Shown piece by piece: positions 45,539 through 53,481 of a stretch of 55,508 nucleotides of DNA (within the stretch, counting starts at the first letter, position 1; each line of letters opens with the position of its first letter). The notes beneath the pieces were generated by a model, which worked only from the letters and a program-made list of their open reading frames with translations, searched no databases and was not told the origin of the DNA. Made by a program: the position numbers and the translations under genes. The stretch covers positions 1 through 55,508 of the forward strand of contig JACKEH010000025.1 of assembly GCA_020633125.1 (NCBI GenBank), given 5' to 3'. This stretch comes from Sandaracinus sp. (lineage in GTDB: Bacteria; Myxococcota_A; Polyangia; Polyangiales; Houyiibacteriaceae).

Positions 45539-47716
45539 TTGGGACATGCTGCGACCACCTTGTTTCGGGCCGTCGCTTTGCTGTGTCTGCTCGGCCTCTC
45601 GGCTTGCTCGAGTCGTGACCGGGAGCTGCGTGTGGACGTGCGGACGAACTTCGTCCCAGGGCTCGAGTTCGATCGCGTCGAGGTGGTCTTCGAAGACGCG
45701 ACTCGCTTCGACGTGAGCGCGGAGGTCGCGACCGACTGGTTCGAGGGCGTGCGTGTGTTGCGCCGCGACCGGGTTCCGCCGCGCTCGCGCTTTTCGGTGC
45801 GGCTTCTGCTCGGCGACGAGGTGGTGATCGAACGCCGCGTGCAGGCGCGGGTGCGCCGAAGCGCGATCGTGACCGTGCTGCTCACACGCGATTGCGCGGG
45901 GGTCGTGTGCCCGGCGGCCGGGGACTCGCCCGAGGCGATCGCTTGTCTCGGCGGCGTCTGTGTCGTCGAGGGGTGTCTGACCGGCGCCGAGCCGGAGTGT
46001 CCCGCGCCGCGCTGCGTGGAGGACCTCGAATGTTCGGCCACGGCGGCGTGCGCCGATCCCGTGTGTTTCGGTGGCGGGTGTGGCGAGGCCCCGTCGGCGC
46101 GTTGCGGTCCTTCGGCGGTGTGCGACCTGGGCAGCGGAAGCTGCGTCCCGACGACGACGAGCGACGCTGGCGTCCTCGACGGCGGCGGGCCCTGCGCGCT
46201 CTGCGACGTGAACGCGCGCTGCCTGAGCGAGCTCTGCGAGTGCAACCCGGGGTTCGTCGGCGACGGAACGAGCTGCACCGCGCGGCCTCCGATCTCGCAG
46301 CCCGATGGCTATTTGAAGGCCCACGTGCCGGGGCCGGACGATCGTTTCGGAACCGCGGTGGCGCTCAACGGCGACGGCTCGGTCTTGGCGGTCGGCGCGC
46401 CGCAAGAAGACGGCTCCGGCCGCGGGATCGACCCCGCGGTGGACGAAGCGGCGATGGACGCGGGCGCGGTCTACCTCTACCGGCGGGTCGGCGACGCGTG
46501 GGTCTTCGAGGCGTACGTGAAGGCGCCGAACGCGGGCGCGGGCGACCGCTTCGGAAGCGCCGTGGCGCTCGACGCGAGCGGCGACGTGCTGGTCGTCGGT
46601 GCCCCACAAGAAGACGGGACCGGCGTCCGGGTCGATCCGGCGTTCGACGACGGCGGCAGCGACACCGGGGCGGTCTACGTCTACCGGCGTTCGGGCGGCG
46701 CGTGGGCGTTCGAGAGCTACCTCAAGGCGAGCAACCCCGGCGACGCCGACAACTTCGGCTGGTCGCTCTCGCTTTCCGCGGATGGCAACGTCGTCGCCAC
46801 CGGGGCGTTCGGCGAGTCCGGCTCGGGACGTGGGGTGAACCCCGCCTCGGACGAAAGCGCTGCGGCGAGCGGCGCGGTGTACGTCTTTCGCCGAGACGTC
46901 GCTTGGTCGTTCGAGGCGTACCTGAAGCCACGCGACACGGCGGCTTTCCAAGAGTTCGGTTGGGCGGTCGCGCTCGACGCGACGGGTGACGTGCTCGTGG
47001 CGGGGGCGCCGGGCGAGGATGGCAACGGTACGACGATCGACGCGCCCTACGCCGAAGGCGCGCCGTTCAGTGGCGCGGTCTATCTCTTCCGGCGCGTCGG
47101 CGGGACGTGGACCTACGAGACGTACTTCAAGGCCGCGAACGCGACGGCCAACGATCTCTACGGGCAGGCCGTCGCGCTCGGGGCAGGCGGGGACGTGCTC
47201 TTCGTCGGAGCGGTCGACGAGGATGGCAGCGGGACGGGGCTGAACCCGCCCGACGACGACGCGTTGGTCGGCAGCGGCGCGGCGTACATCTACCAACGTG
47301 TCGGTGGGGCGTGGTCGCAGCTCTTCTACATCAAGGCCGCGAATCCTCGTTCGACGGGCGGCGACGCGTTCGGTGCGGTCCTGAGCGCCAGCGCCGACGG
47401 CGCTTCGCTCCTCGTGGGCGCCCGCAACGAGGACGGCTCCGGGATGGGCGTGAGTCCCGCCGCAGACGAGGCGGCGATGGACGCGGGAGCGAGCTACCTC
47501 CTGCGTCAGGTCGACGGTCTCTGGCGTGCTGGCGAGGTCAGCTTGAAAGCCTCCAACACCGGCGGCGGCGACGCGTTCGGGTGGTCGGTGGCGACCAGCC
47601 GCGACGGGACGCTGGTGGCGGTCGGAGCGACGCTCGAAGACGGGGGCGGAAGCGGGGTCGGGCCCCCTTCGGACGAGGCGGCCATGGATGCGGGCGCCGT
47701 GTACGTCTTCCGGTAG
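45539..47716 (+). CDS. FG-GAP-like repeat lipoprotein with EGF-type segment
   Basis: About 725 residues. The leader TTLFRAVALLCLLGLSAC gives a lipobox; the start is uncertain, with TTG at 45539 used, because a nearby ATG at 45546 is in another frame. Residues 130-260 are Cys-rich, with an EGF-like CALCDVNARCLSELCECNPG. From about 265 to the end there are seven repeats of 60-65 residues with FGxAVALxxxGxVLxVGAP, EDGSGxGxxP, DEAAMDAGAVYxYRR and W-Fxxxx-KAxN. These are FG-GAP/integrin-alpha type blades, predicting a seven-bladed Ca-binding propeller on the cell surface. Confidence 0.85.
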   Translation: MGHAATTLFRAVALLCLLGLSACSSRDRELRVDVRTNFVPGLEFDRVEVVFEDATRFDVSAEVATDWFEGVRVLRRDRVPPRSRFSVRLLLGDEVVIERRVQARVRRSAIVTVLLTRDCAGVVCPAAGDSPEAIACLGGVCVVEGCLTGAEPECPAPRCVEDLECSATAACADPVCFGGGCGEAPSARCGPSAVCDLGSGSCVPTTTSDAGVLDGGGPCALCDVNARCLSELCECNPGFVGDGTSCTARPPISQPDGYLKAHVPGPDDRFGTAVALNGDGSVLAVGAPQEDGSGRGIDPAVDEAAMDAGAVYLYRRVGDAWVFEAYVKAPNAGAGDRFGSAVALDASGDVLVVGAPQEDGTGVRVDPAFDDGGSDTGAVYVYRRSGGAWAFESYLKASNPGDADNFGWSLSLSADGNVVATGAFGESGSGRGVNPASDESAAASGAVYVFRRDVAWSFEAYLKPRDTAAFQEFGWAVALDATGDVLVAGAPGEDGNGTTIDAPYAEGAPFSGAVYLFRRVGGTWTYETYFKAANATANDLYGQAVALGAGGDVLFVGAVDEDGSGTGLNPPDDDALVGSGAAYIYQRVGGAWSQLFYIKAANPRSTGGDAFGAVLSASADGASLLVGARNEDGSGMGVSPAADEAAMDAGASYLLRQVDGLWRAGEVSLKASNTGGGDAFGWSVATSRDGTLVAVGATLEDGGGSGVGPPSDEAAMDAGAVYVFR

Positions 47717-47736
47717 CCGGAGCCGCGTCTTTTTTT
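47697..47736 (+). terminator. Possible terminator after the FG-GAP gene
   Basis: TTCCGG-TAG-CCGGAG can form a short hairpin around the stop codon, and a run of seven T follows at about 47729. The T-tract is several bases from the stem, so the call is weak. Confidence 0.35.
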
Positions 47737-47805
47737 CCGAACCGAGGTCGTTTTCGTCAACAGCCCGGCCCGTCGCGACCACCTGGGAACGAGGAGTCGA
47801 GATCG

Positions 47806-50037
47806 ATGACGCGTTCCCTCTTTCCCGTGCTGGCTTCCGCGATCTTCTTCGTCGGTTGCACGGACCCCACCGAGCCCCCGGGGGGCAACCCGTCGGACGG
47901 GGGTACGTCGTCACCGTGGACCTCGCCCGACGCGGACCTCACGCCGTGCCTGGAAGACCCGTCACGACAGGTGCCGGCGTCGTTCTCGGCGTGCGCGGGA
48001 TGCCACGACGCCTTCGGTCGGCCGCGGGAAACGGGACCGAACCTCTTCGAGCACGCGGACGACTACGAGGCGTTCTCGCGCGCGGTGCGCACCGGGCCGG
48101 ACGAGATGCCGGCGTTCTCGGAGGAGGAGCTCTCGGTCGGTGAGCTCGGCGCGATCTTCGACTACTTCGCCGCTGGGCCGCCGCGCCTTCGCGAGGATTG
48201 TGGCGTCGAGGTCGATGGCTCGATGCCGCCGATCGGTGGTCCCACCTGCCCGCCGAGCTTCGAGCCGCTCGCGCCGACCTTCGCCCCGAGCGAGGTGCGT
48301 CCGATCGTCACGCGGCGTGACGACGGCGTGATCGTGACGCGCGTCGCCGGCCGCGTCCGCAACCGTCACGAGCTCGAGGGCACCTTCAACACCTTCGGGC
48401 CGCTCTACTTCGAAAACCGTTGGTTCGAGCTGGTCTTCGAGGACCACGTCGGGGCGGGCGAAGACCGCATCGAGGTGACGTGGCGCCCGGTGGCGATGCC
48501 GTCGACCTTCGGCCCGAAGACGAACGTTCGGTACTGGAAGATCAACGGCAACGGCAACGTCTTCTACCGCAACACGGATCTCACGTCGGTGGGGCCGCGC
48601 GAGCAGGTGCACACGGTGCGCGGCAACGCGCGGGAAGAGCGCGAGATGCGCGTCGGTGACGTGCTCGAGATCGAGTTCGGCATCTTCTTCGCAGGTCAGG
48701 ACGGCCGAGACCCGGCGCCGATCGAGGGCCGCACCTCGTACTACTCCGACACCTTTCGCTACCAGGTCGGCGTTGGTGGGCTCACGTCGGAGAACACGGA
48801 TCCGAGCGGGCAGCTCGGTCCGTCCGAGGACGCGCGTCTCGTCGGCGACCTGACGATTCCGTGGCTCTACGAGGATCGCGAGCACGCCCTCGGACAGCTC
48901 GCGTTGCACGCGCAGCCGGAGCACGTCTCGACCTGGCTCGAAGGCCGTCGCCTCTTCCGCACGGACTTCGGCAACGGCGAGCACTCGGAGCCGGGCAACC
49001 CGGTGCTCTCGAGCGCGAGCGGTCTGCTCGGACCGCACTTCAACACCAACAACTGTGTCTCGTGCCACCAGAACGATGCGCGCAGCGTGCTGCCGGCGCC
49101 GGGCGAGGTGCTGCGCACGGTGGCGGTGAAGTCGTACGGCGGGGACTACGGCTCGCAGCTTCAGCCGACCGAGGCCGAGGTGCGGCTCGAGCGCTTCGAC
49201 GAGGAGCGCGTGATGCTCGCCGACGGTACCGAGGTCACGTTGCGGCGCCCGGTGCTCGCGGTGCCCGACCTCGGCGACACGCGGGTGTCGGTGCGGGTGG
49301 CGCGTCAGCTCGTGGGGCTCGGCTTGATCGAGGCGATTCCGGAGGAGGCGGTGCTCGCGCGCGCCGACCCGGAGGATTGCGACGGCGACGGCATCTCGGG
49401 TCGGCCGCAGATCGTGCAAGACCCACGCGACGGCGCGCGCCGCCTCGGGCGCTTCGGTTGGAAGGCGGAGAAGGTGGATGTCGCGCACCAGGTCGCAGAC
49501 GCGCTGCAGGCCGACTTCGGGGTCTCGACGTCGATCTTCCCCGAGGACGGTGGTTCGTTCGAGCTCTCGGACGAAGACGTCGGACGGCTCGCGACCTACC
49601 TGCGGCTGCTCGGGCTGCCCGGCCAGCGCAACCCGAACGACGCGCAGGTGCAGGCCGGTGAGCGGGTGTTCCACGAGGTCGGTTGCGTGAACTGCCACGC
49701 GCCCTCCGCGCACACCGACGCGTCGCATCCCTTCGCGGAGCTGCGCGACCAAGAGATTCGTCCGTACTCGGACCTCTTGCTCCACGACCTCGGGCCGAAC
49801 CTCGACGACGGATCGGGCACGCCCTACGCGCGGGAGTGGCGCACGCCGCCGCTCTGGGGCATCGGCATGCTCGAGACGGTGATGGCTTCGCCGACCTTCT
49901 TGCACGATGGACGTGCGCGCAGCTTGCTCGAGGCGGTGCTCTGGCACGGTGGCGAAGCGGCGGCGGTGCAGGCGCGTGTGGTGGCGCTCGGTACGGAGGA
50001 GCGCGAGGCGCTCTTGGCGTTCCTTCGTTCGCTCTGA
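47806..50037 (+). CDS. Tri-heme di-heme-oxidoreductase-family lipoprotein (DUF1111 type)
   Basis: 743 residues. The signal peptide ends AIFFVGC. There is an N-terminal mono-heme domain with CAGCH at 63-67. Residues 150-330 are a beta domain (ELVFEDHVGAGEDRIEVTWR, MRVGDVLEIEFGIFFAGQD). The C-terminal half is the DUF1111 / di-heme oxidoreductase domain: LEGRRLFRTDFG, LGPHFNTNNCVSCHQNDAR with CVSCH at 417-421, CDGDGISGRPQ, LGRFGWKAEKVDV, CVNCH at 627-631, and GMLETVMASPTFLHDGRAR. The family is usually di-heme; the extra domain with a third heme is distinctive. It is probably a periplasmic or surface oxidoreductase. Confidence 0.9.
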   Translation: MTRSLFPVLASAIFFVGCTDPTEPPGGNPSDGGTSSPWTSPDADLTPCLEDPSRQVPASFSACAGCHDAFGRPRETGPNLFEHADDYEAFSRAVRTGPDEMPAFSEEELSVGELGAIFDYFAAGPPRLREDCGVEVDGSMPPIGGPTCPPSFEPLAPTFAPSEVRPIVTRRDDGVIVTRVAGRVRNRHELEGTFNTFGPLYFENRWFELVFEDHVGAGEDRIEVTWRPVAMPSTFGPKTNVRYWKINGNGNVFYRNTDLTSVGPREQVHTVRGNAREEREMRVGDVLEIEFGIFFAGQDGRDPAPIEGRTSYYSDTFRYQVGVGGLTSENTDPSGQLGPSEDARLVGDLTIPWLYEDREHALGQLALHAQPEHVSTWLEGRRLFRTDFGNGEHSEPGNPVLSSASGLLGPHFNTNNCVSCHQNDARSVLPAPGEVLRTVAVKSYGGDYGSQLQPTEAEVRLERFDEERVMLADGTEVTLRRPVLAVPDLGDTRVSVRVARQLVGLGLIEAIPEEAVLARADPEDCDGDGISGRPQIVQDPRDGARRLGRFGWKAEKVDVAHQVADALQADFGVSTSIFPEDGGSFELSDEDVGRLATYLRLLGLPGQRNPNDAQVQAGERVFHEVGCVNCHAPSAHTDASHPFAELRDQEIRPYSDLLLHDLGPNLDDGSGTPYAREWRTPPLWGIGMLETVMASPTFLHDGRARSLLEAVLWHGGEAAAVQARVVALGTEEREALLAFLRSL

Positions 50038-50059
50038 CGTCCCGAACGTCTTCGATCGA

Positions 50060-50875
50060 TCACACCCAGACGCCTTCGAGGCTTCGCAGCGTTCGCGCCA
50101 ACTCGGTGGCGACGCGGCGGGCTTCGGAGGCGCCGCGGCGTGTGGCGGGCGCGAGGAGCCAGACGGGCGGCCCTTCGTCGAGGGTGCGCTCGACCGGCAA
50201 GCCGCGCGCGAGCAGCTCGGGAATCAACGCGCGACCGAGTCCCGCGGCGACCGCGTCGCGCATCGCGAGCAACGTGTCGCAGGTGAGAGCGCCGGCGCCT
50301 TCGGGCACGTGACGCCACCACGGCATCGACGTGCGTGCGCGAAGCGACGCCGAGGGTTCGACCCACCGGTCGCGGCCGCCGCGGGCCCGAACCACGGCGA
50401 GACGTAGGCGGCCCAGGCGGCGCCCGCGCAGTGAGCCGAGCGGTTCTTGGCTCGGACGCAGCGCGAGATCGACGGTGCCGCGCTCGAGAGGGTCGACGGC
50501 GTCGGCCACGTGGAGATCGATCGTGCGGGGGGTGTCGATCTTCGCGAGGGCGCGAAGGAGCAGCGGCGCGAGGACGTCGTTGGTGGTGATCGTGAGCCGC
50601 TCCGAGCGTCCGTGGCGGGCACGTTCGATCAGCGCTTCGACCTCGGCGGCGCCTCGATGCATCGGGGCGGCACGTTCGGCGAGCGCGCGCGCGAGGTCGG
50701 TGGGGATCCAACGGGCGCCGCGCACGAAGAGCGGCGTGTCGAGCGCGCGCTCGAGAGCCTCCATGCGGCGCGCGATCGTGGTGTGCCGGAGTCCGAGCTC
50801 CCTGGCGGCCCCTTCGAGGGTGCCCGCGCGGACGAGGGCCTCGACGGTTTGAATCTGGTCCCACGCGACATGCAT
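50060..50875 (-). CDS. LysR-family transcriptional regulator
   Basis: 271 residues, a little shorter than most LysR proteins (about 300). The N-terminal winged helix-turn-helix (1-60) has QIQTVEALVRAGTLEGAARE, LRHTTIARRMEALERALDTP and LFVRG. A shortened LysR substrate-binding domain follows from about 90, with TPRTIDLHVADAV, VDLALRPSQEPLGSLRGRRL and MRDAVAAGLGRALIPEL. It is divergent from the pirin gene with a strong dyad between them, the classic arrangement in which a LysR protein controls its neighbour and itself. Confidence 0.88.
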   Translation of the reverse strand: MHVAWDQIQTVEALVRAGTLEGAARELGLRHTTIARRMEALERALDTPLFVRGARWIPTDLARALAERAAPMHRGAAEVEALIERARHGRSERLTITTNDVLAPLLLRALAKIDTPRTIDLHVADAVDPLERGTVDLALRPSQEPLGSLRGRRLGRLRLAVVRARGGRDRWVEPSASLRARTSMPWWRHVPEGAGALTCDTLLAMRDAVAAGLGRALIPELLARGLPVERTLDEGPPVWLLAPATRRGASEARRVATELARTLRSLEGVWV

Positions 50876-50893
50876 CGAGGAAGGGTAGACCAA

Positions 50894-50930
50894 TGTGCGG
50901 CGGCGCACGTACGACGTGCGCGAGCGCACA
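50894..50930. promoter_or_regulatory. Perfect 37-bp nested dyad, candidate LysR operator
   Basis: Outer arms TGTGCG/CGCACA and inner arms GCGCACGT/ACGTGCGC, each pair perfectly complementary, with 3-bp spacers at the same places on both sides and at the centre. It lies 18 bp upstream of the LysR start and 98 bp upstream of the pirin start. The symmetry and place strongly suggest a protein-binding site. Confidence 0.75.
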
Positions 50931-51028
50931 GTGTGCTTCGACGCCACGCGCGGCAGGATGTGTCTTCGAAGGCGGCGTTCTCCGAAGCCGTGTCTCGGAG
51001 TGCTGCGAAGGCTGGGAGGAGTCGCGTG

Positions 51029-51757
51029 ATGAGTCGTCGAGCGTTCGTGGCCGGGGTCGTGGGCGTGGGATGTGCCAAGGCGGTCGAGCCCGCGCGAGGG
51101 CAGGTGCGTGTGCCGACGTCGGCCGCCTTGCCGTGGCTCTCGCTTCGTGATCATTTCGTCGCGACCGTCGGCCCGACGTCGGGCACGGGACCCACGCTCG
51201 GCGCGCTTCGGGTGCTCGCCGACGCGACCTTCGCGCCCCACTCGCGTTTTCCGATTCACGGTCACGCGGAGGTCGAGATCTTGTCGATCGTGTTGGATGG
51301 CGAGCTCTCGCACCACGGCGACCAAGCGCATGGCGAGGTGCTTCGGGCCCGCAGCGCGCAGCTGATTTCGGCGCGCGACGGCATGCGCCACGCCGAGGGC
51401 AACCACCTCGATCGCGCCACGCGCATGTTGCAGATCTGGTTCGTCCCCGACTCGCGGGGTGGCGCGCCCGCGTATTTTCGGCGCGACTTCTCGGCGCGTG
51501 GACGACATCGCGTCGCCGGGGACGAGGGTATGCCGCTCCGGTGCGCGGCGGACGTGTGGTGGGTCGATCTCGAAGCGGGTGAGTCGACCTCGTTCACACC
51601 GACGGGCGGTCGACGTGGCTACGTGCTCGCGATGGATCTCGCGCTTCGGACCTCGCTCGGCGACGTGGCGCGTGGCGAAGGCGTCGTGGTCGAGCGCGGC
51701 ACGTTGGAGGTTCGGGCGGAGGAGCGCGGAAGCGTGCTCTGGATCGACACGGTCTGA
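51029..51757 (+). CDS. Pirin-family protein with Tat-lipoprotein signal
   Basis: 242 residues; ribosome-binding site GGGAGGAG. The N-terminus MSRRAFVAGVVGVGC has SRRxF and a lipobox Cys15, like a Tat-exported lipoprotein. The cupin core follows the pirin pattern with metal ligands PIHGHAEVE (His77, His79) and MRHAEGN (His121, Glu123), then MLQIWFVPD, and a second cupin half ending GSVLWID. Pirins are normally cytosolic metal-binding quercetinase-like or redox-sensing proteins; an exported one is unusual. Divergent from the LysR regulator. Confidence 0.88.
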   Translation: MSRRAFVAGVVGVGCAKAVEPARGQVRVPTSAALPWLSLRDHFVATVGPTSGTGPTLGALRVLADATFAPHSRFPIHGHAEVEILSIVLDGELSHHGDQAHGEVLRARSAQLISARDGMRHAEGNHLDRATRMLQIWFVPDSRGGAPAYFRRDFSARGRHRVAGDEGMPLRCAADVWWVDLEAGESTSFTPTGGRRGYVLAMDLALRTSLGDVARGEGVVVERGTLEVRAEERGSVLWIDTV

Positions 51758-51833
51758 GCGCACCCCTCTCGCGCGGCCCGCCCTCGCGCGCCGGGCGAAC
51801 GACACGGCAGGACGAGGCGGGTATCTTCGCGCC

Positions 51834-52493
51834 ATGGACGACGCGCTGGTCTTCGCGCTCGGCGTGATGTGCCTCGTGACCGTGGGGATCGCGCTCGGCT
51901 TGGGCGTGCTGTTCGCGGTCGCACGCCGTGGGGTGCTCGCGCGTCAGCAAGAGCTCGAGTCGCTGGCGCGGGCTTGGGGGATGCGGCCCGAGCTGCGGCG
52001 TCCGCCCGAGCAGATGAGCCCGGTGGCGGGGGCGTTGATGCGTGGCGCGCTCTTGATCGGTGGCGGGCGGCGTTGGGTCGGGACGCACGAGGGGCGGGAG
52101 ATCGAGCTCGTGCTTCGAGGCGAGGTCGGCAGCGTCTCGCATCAGCATGCGATGGCGGCGAGGACGCGGTCGCCGGTGCGTTTCGACTACGTCCACCTGC
52201 GGGTGGCGCGGCGACGAGCGACGGGATTCGCCTTCGCTTCGCGGGGAAAGCAGGCCCACGAGGTCGTCGCGGCGCTCGGGCCTCCATCGTACGAGGACAC
52301 GCAGGGGTTGCTCTGGGCGGCGGACGTGGCGAGCGCGCGGGCGCTCGTTGCGCGTTGGCCGTCGAGCCCCTTCGCGGTCTTCGTCGACGACGCGTGGGTG
52401 GTCGTCGAGCAAGAAGGCGTCGCGCTCGACGTGGCGAGGTTGGACGCGATGCGGTCGTACGTGATGCAGGTCGCGCACTCGCTCGACGGATGA
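51834..52493 (+). CDS. Hypothetical membrane-anchored protein
   Basis: 219 residues. One N-terminal transmembrane helix (about 4-28: LVFALGVMCLVTVGIALGLG) followed by a cytoplasmic domain with WGMRPELRRPPEQM, RRWVGTHEGREIELVLRGEV, a basic patch VARRRATGFAF and AFVDDAWVVVEQEGVALDV. The composition is protein-like throughout, but I recognise no family. It is preceded by a 76-bp gap after the pirin gene, so it may be transcribed with it. Confidence 0.7.
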   Translation: MDDALVFALGVMCLVTVGIALGLGVLFAVARRGVLARQQELESLARAWGMRPELRRPPEQMSPVAGALMRGALLIGGGRRWVGTHEGREIELVLRGEVGSVSHQHAMAARTRSPVRFDYVHLRVARRRATGFAFASRGKQAHEVVAALGPPSYEDTQGLLWAADVASARALVARWPSSPFAVFVDDAWVVVEQEGVALDVARLDAMRSYVMQVAHSLDG

Positions 52494-52523
52494 GCGCGAT
52501 CGCGGAACGCGGCGATGTCGCGG

Positions 52524-53309
52524 CTACGGGCTTTCGGTGACGCGCTCGCGCAGCGCGCGCATCGGCTCGTGGCGCAGGATGCGCGCGTGGACCCGTTTCC
52601 AATCCGCGAACTCGGTGCGGAAGAGCGCGTCCATGTAGCCCGAGCCGAAGCCGTAGTGCCCGTCGAAGCGCGCGTGGTGCAACGAGTGGTACACGACGGG
52701 GTTGCCCGCGTAGTGCATGCGTACGAGGACCGGCGGCATGAGCTCCGCGTTCGCGTGCCCGACGACGTTTCCGTAGAAGTGCATCGCGAAGAACGCGAGC
52801 AGACCCCACGCGCCGAGCCAGCCGAAGTGCGAGAGCGCGAGCGCCGGGCCCACCAGACCGACGATCCAACCGACCGCTTCGAAGGGGCTCATCGAGAGGC
52901 CGGTCCACGGTGTGGTCACCAGCGATTCGTGGTGCCAGCGGTGCATCCAGAAGAGCGCCTTGGAGTGCATCGCGCGGTGGAAGAACCAGTAGTAGACCGT
53001 GAAGCCGACCCAGCAGACGGCGAAGGTCACGAGCTCGCGCGCGACGCCTTCCGAGAAGCGGAGCCACCCGAAGTGCAGCGTCGCGGTGAAGGTGGGAATC
53101 CAGAGCGCGAGGAAGAGCGCCGTGCCGAGTCGCTCGCGGTTCGACTGCCCGCGCTTGAGCGGCACGTCGAAGATCGTCAGCCCCTTCGTTTGGTAGCGCC
53201 GCTCCATCACGACGCCGACCGCGAGGGAGAACCCGGTCCATCCGACGAAGAACGCCGCCACGATTCCGAGGAGCGCCCACCCCGACGCCTCGTGAAGAAA
53301 ACGCGCCAT
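52524..53309 (-). CDS. Fatty-acid hydroxylase / sterol desaturase superfamily membrane enzyme
   Basis: 261 residues from the ATG at 53309 (GTG at 53315 also possible). Four or more hydrophobic helices. The di-iron His clusters are complete: HRAMH (111-115), HRWHH (123-127) and HSLHH (208-212) with a further HY at 218-219. This signature is shared by sterol C-5 desaturases, alkylglycerol monooxygenases and beta-carotene-type hydroxylases. The substrate cannot be decided; myxobacteria make both sterols and ether lipids. It is convergent with the membrane protein gene and has no operon partner. Confidence 0.88.
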   Translation of the reverse strand: MARFLHEASGWALLGIVAAFFVGWTGFSLAVGVVMERRYQTKGLTIFDVPLKRGQSNRERLGTALFLALWIPTFTATLHFGWLRFSEGVARELVTFAVCWVGFTVYYWFFHRAMHSKALFWMHRWHHESLVTTPWTGLSMSPFEAVGWIVGLVGPALALSHFGWLGAWGLLAFFAMHFYGNVVGHANAELMPPVLVRMHYAGNPVVYHSLHHARFDGHYGFGSGYMDALFRTEFADWKRVHARILRHEPMRALRERVTESP

Positions 53310-53481
53310 CACCACCTCGGGCGCGAGCCTAGTGGCAGGTGGTCCGGGTGACGAGACCAGCGCCGCTTCGAAGTCGGTGAAGCGTCACCCTGGGGCGAAG
53401 CTCGCGTTGGCCGAAGGGCGTTCGCCGGAGGCGGCTCGAACTCGCTCGCCTCGTGGGGCCCTTTCCGTCATGGTCTCGGGG

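Noticed and set aside
45146..47914. 922-codon minus-strand open frame
   Set aside because: Antisense of the FG-GAP repeats; its own apparent repeats only mirror those of the real gene.
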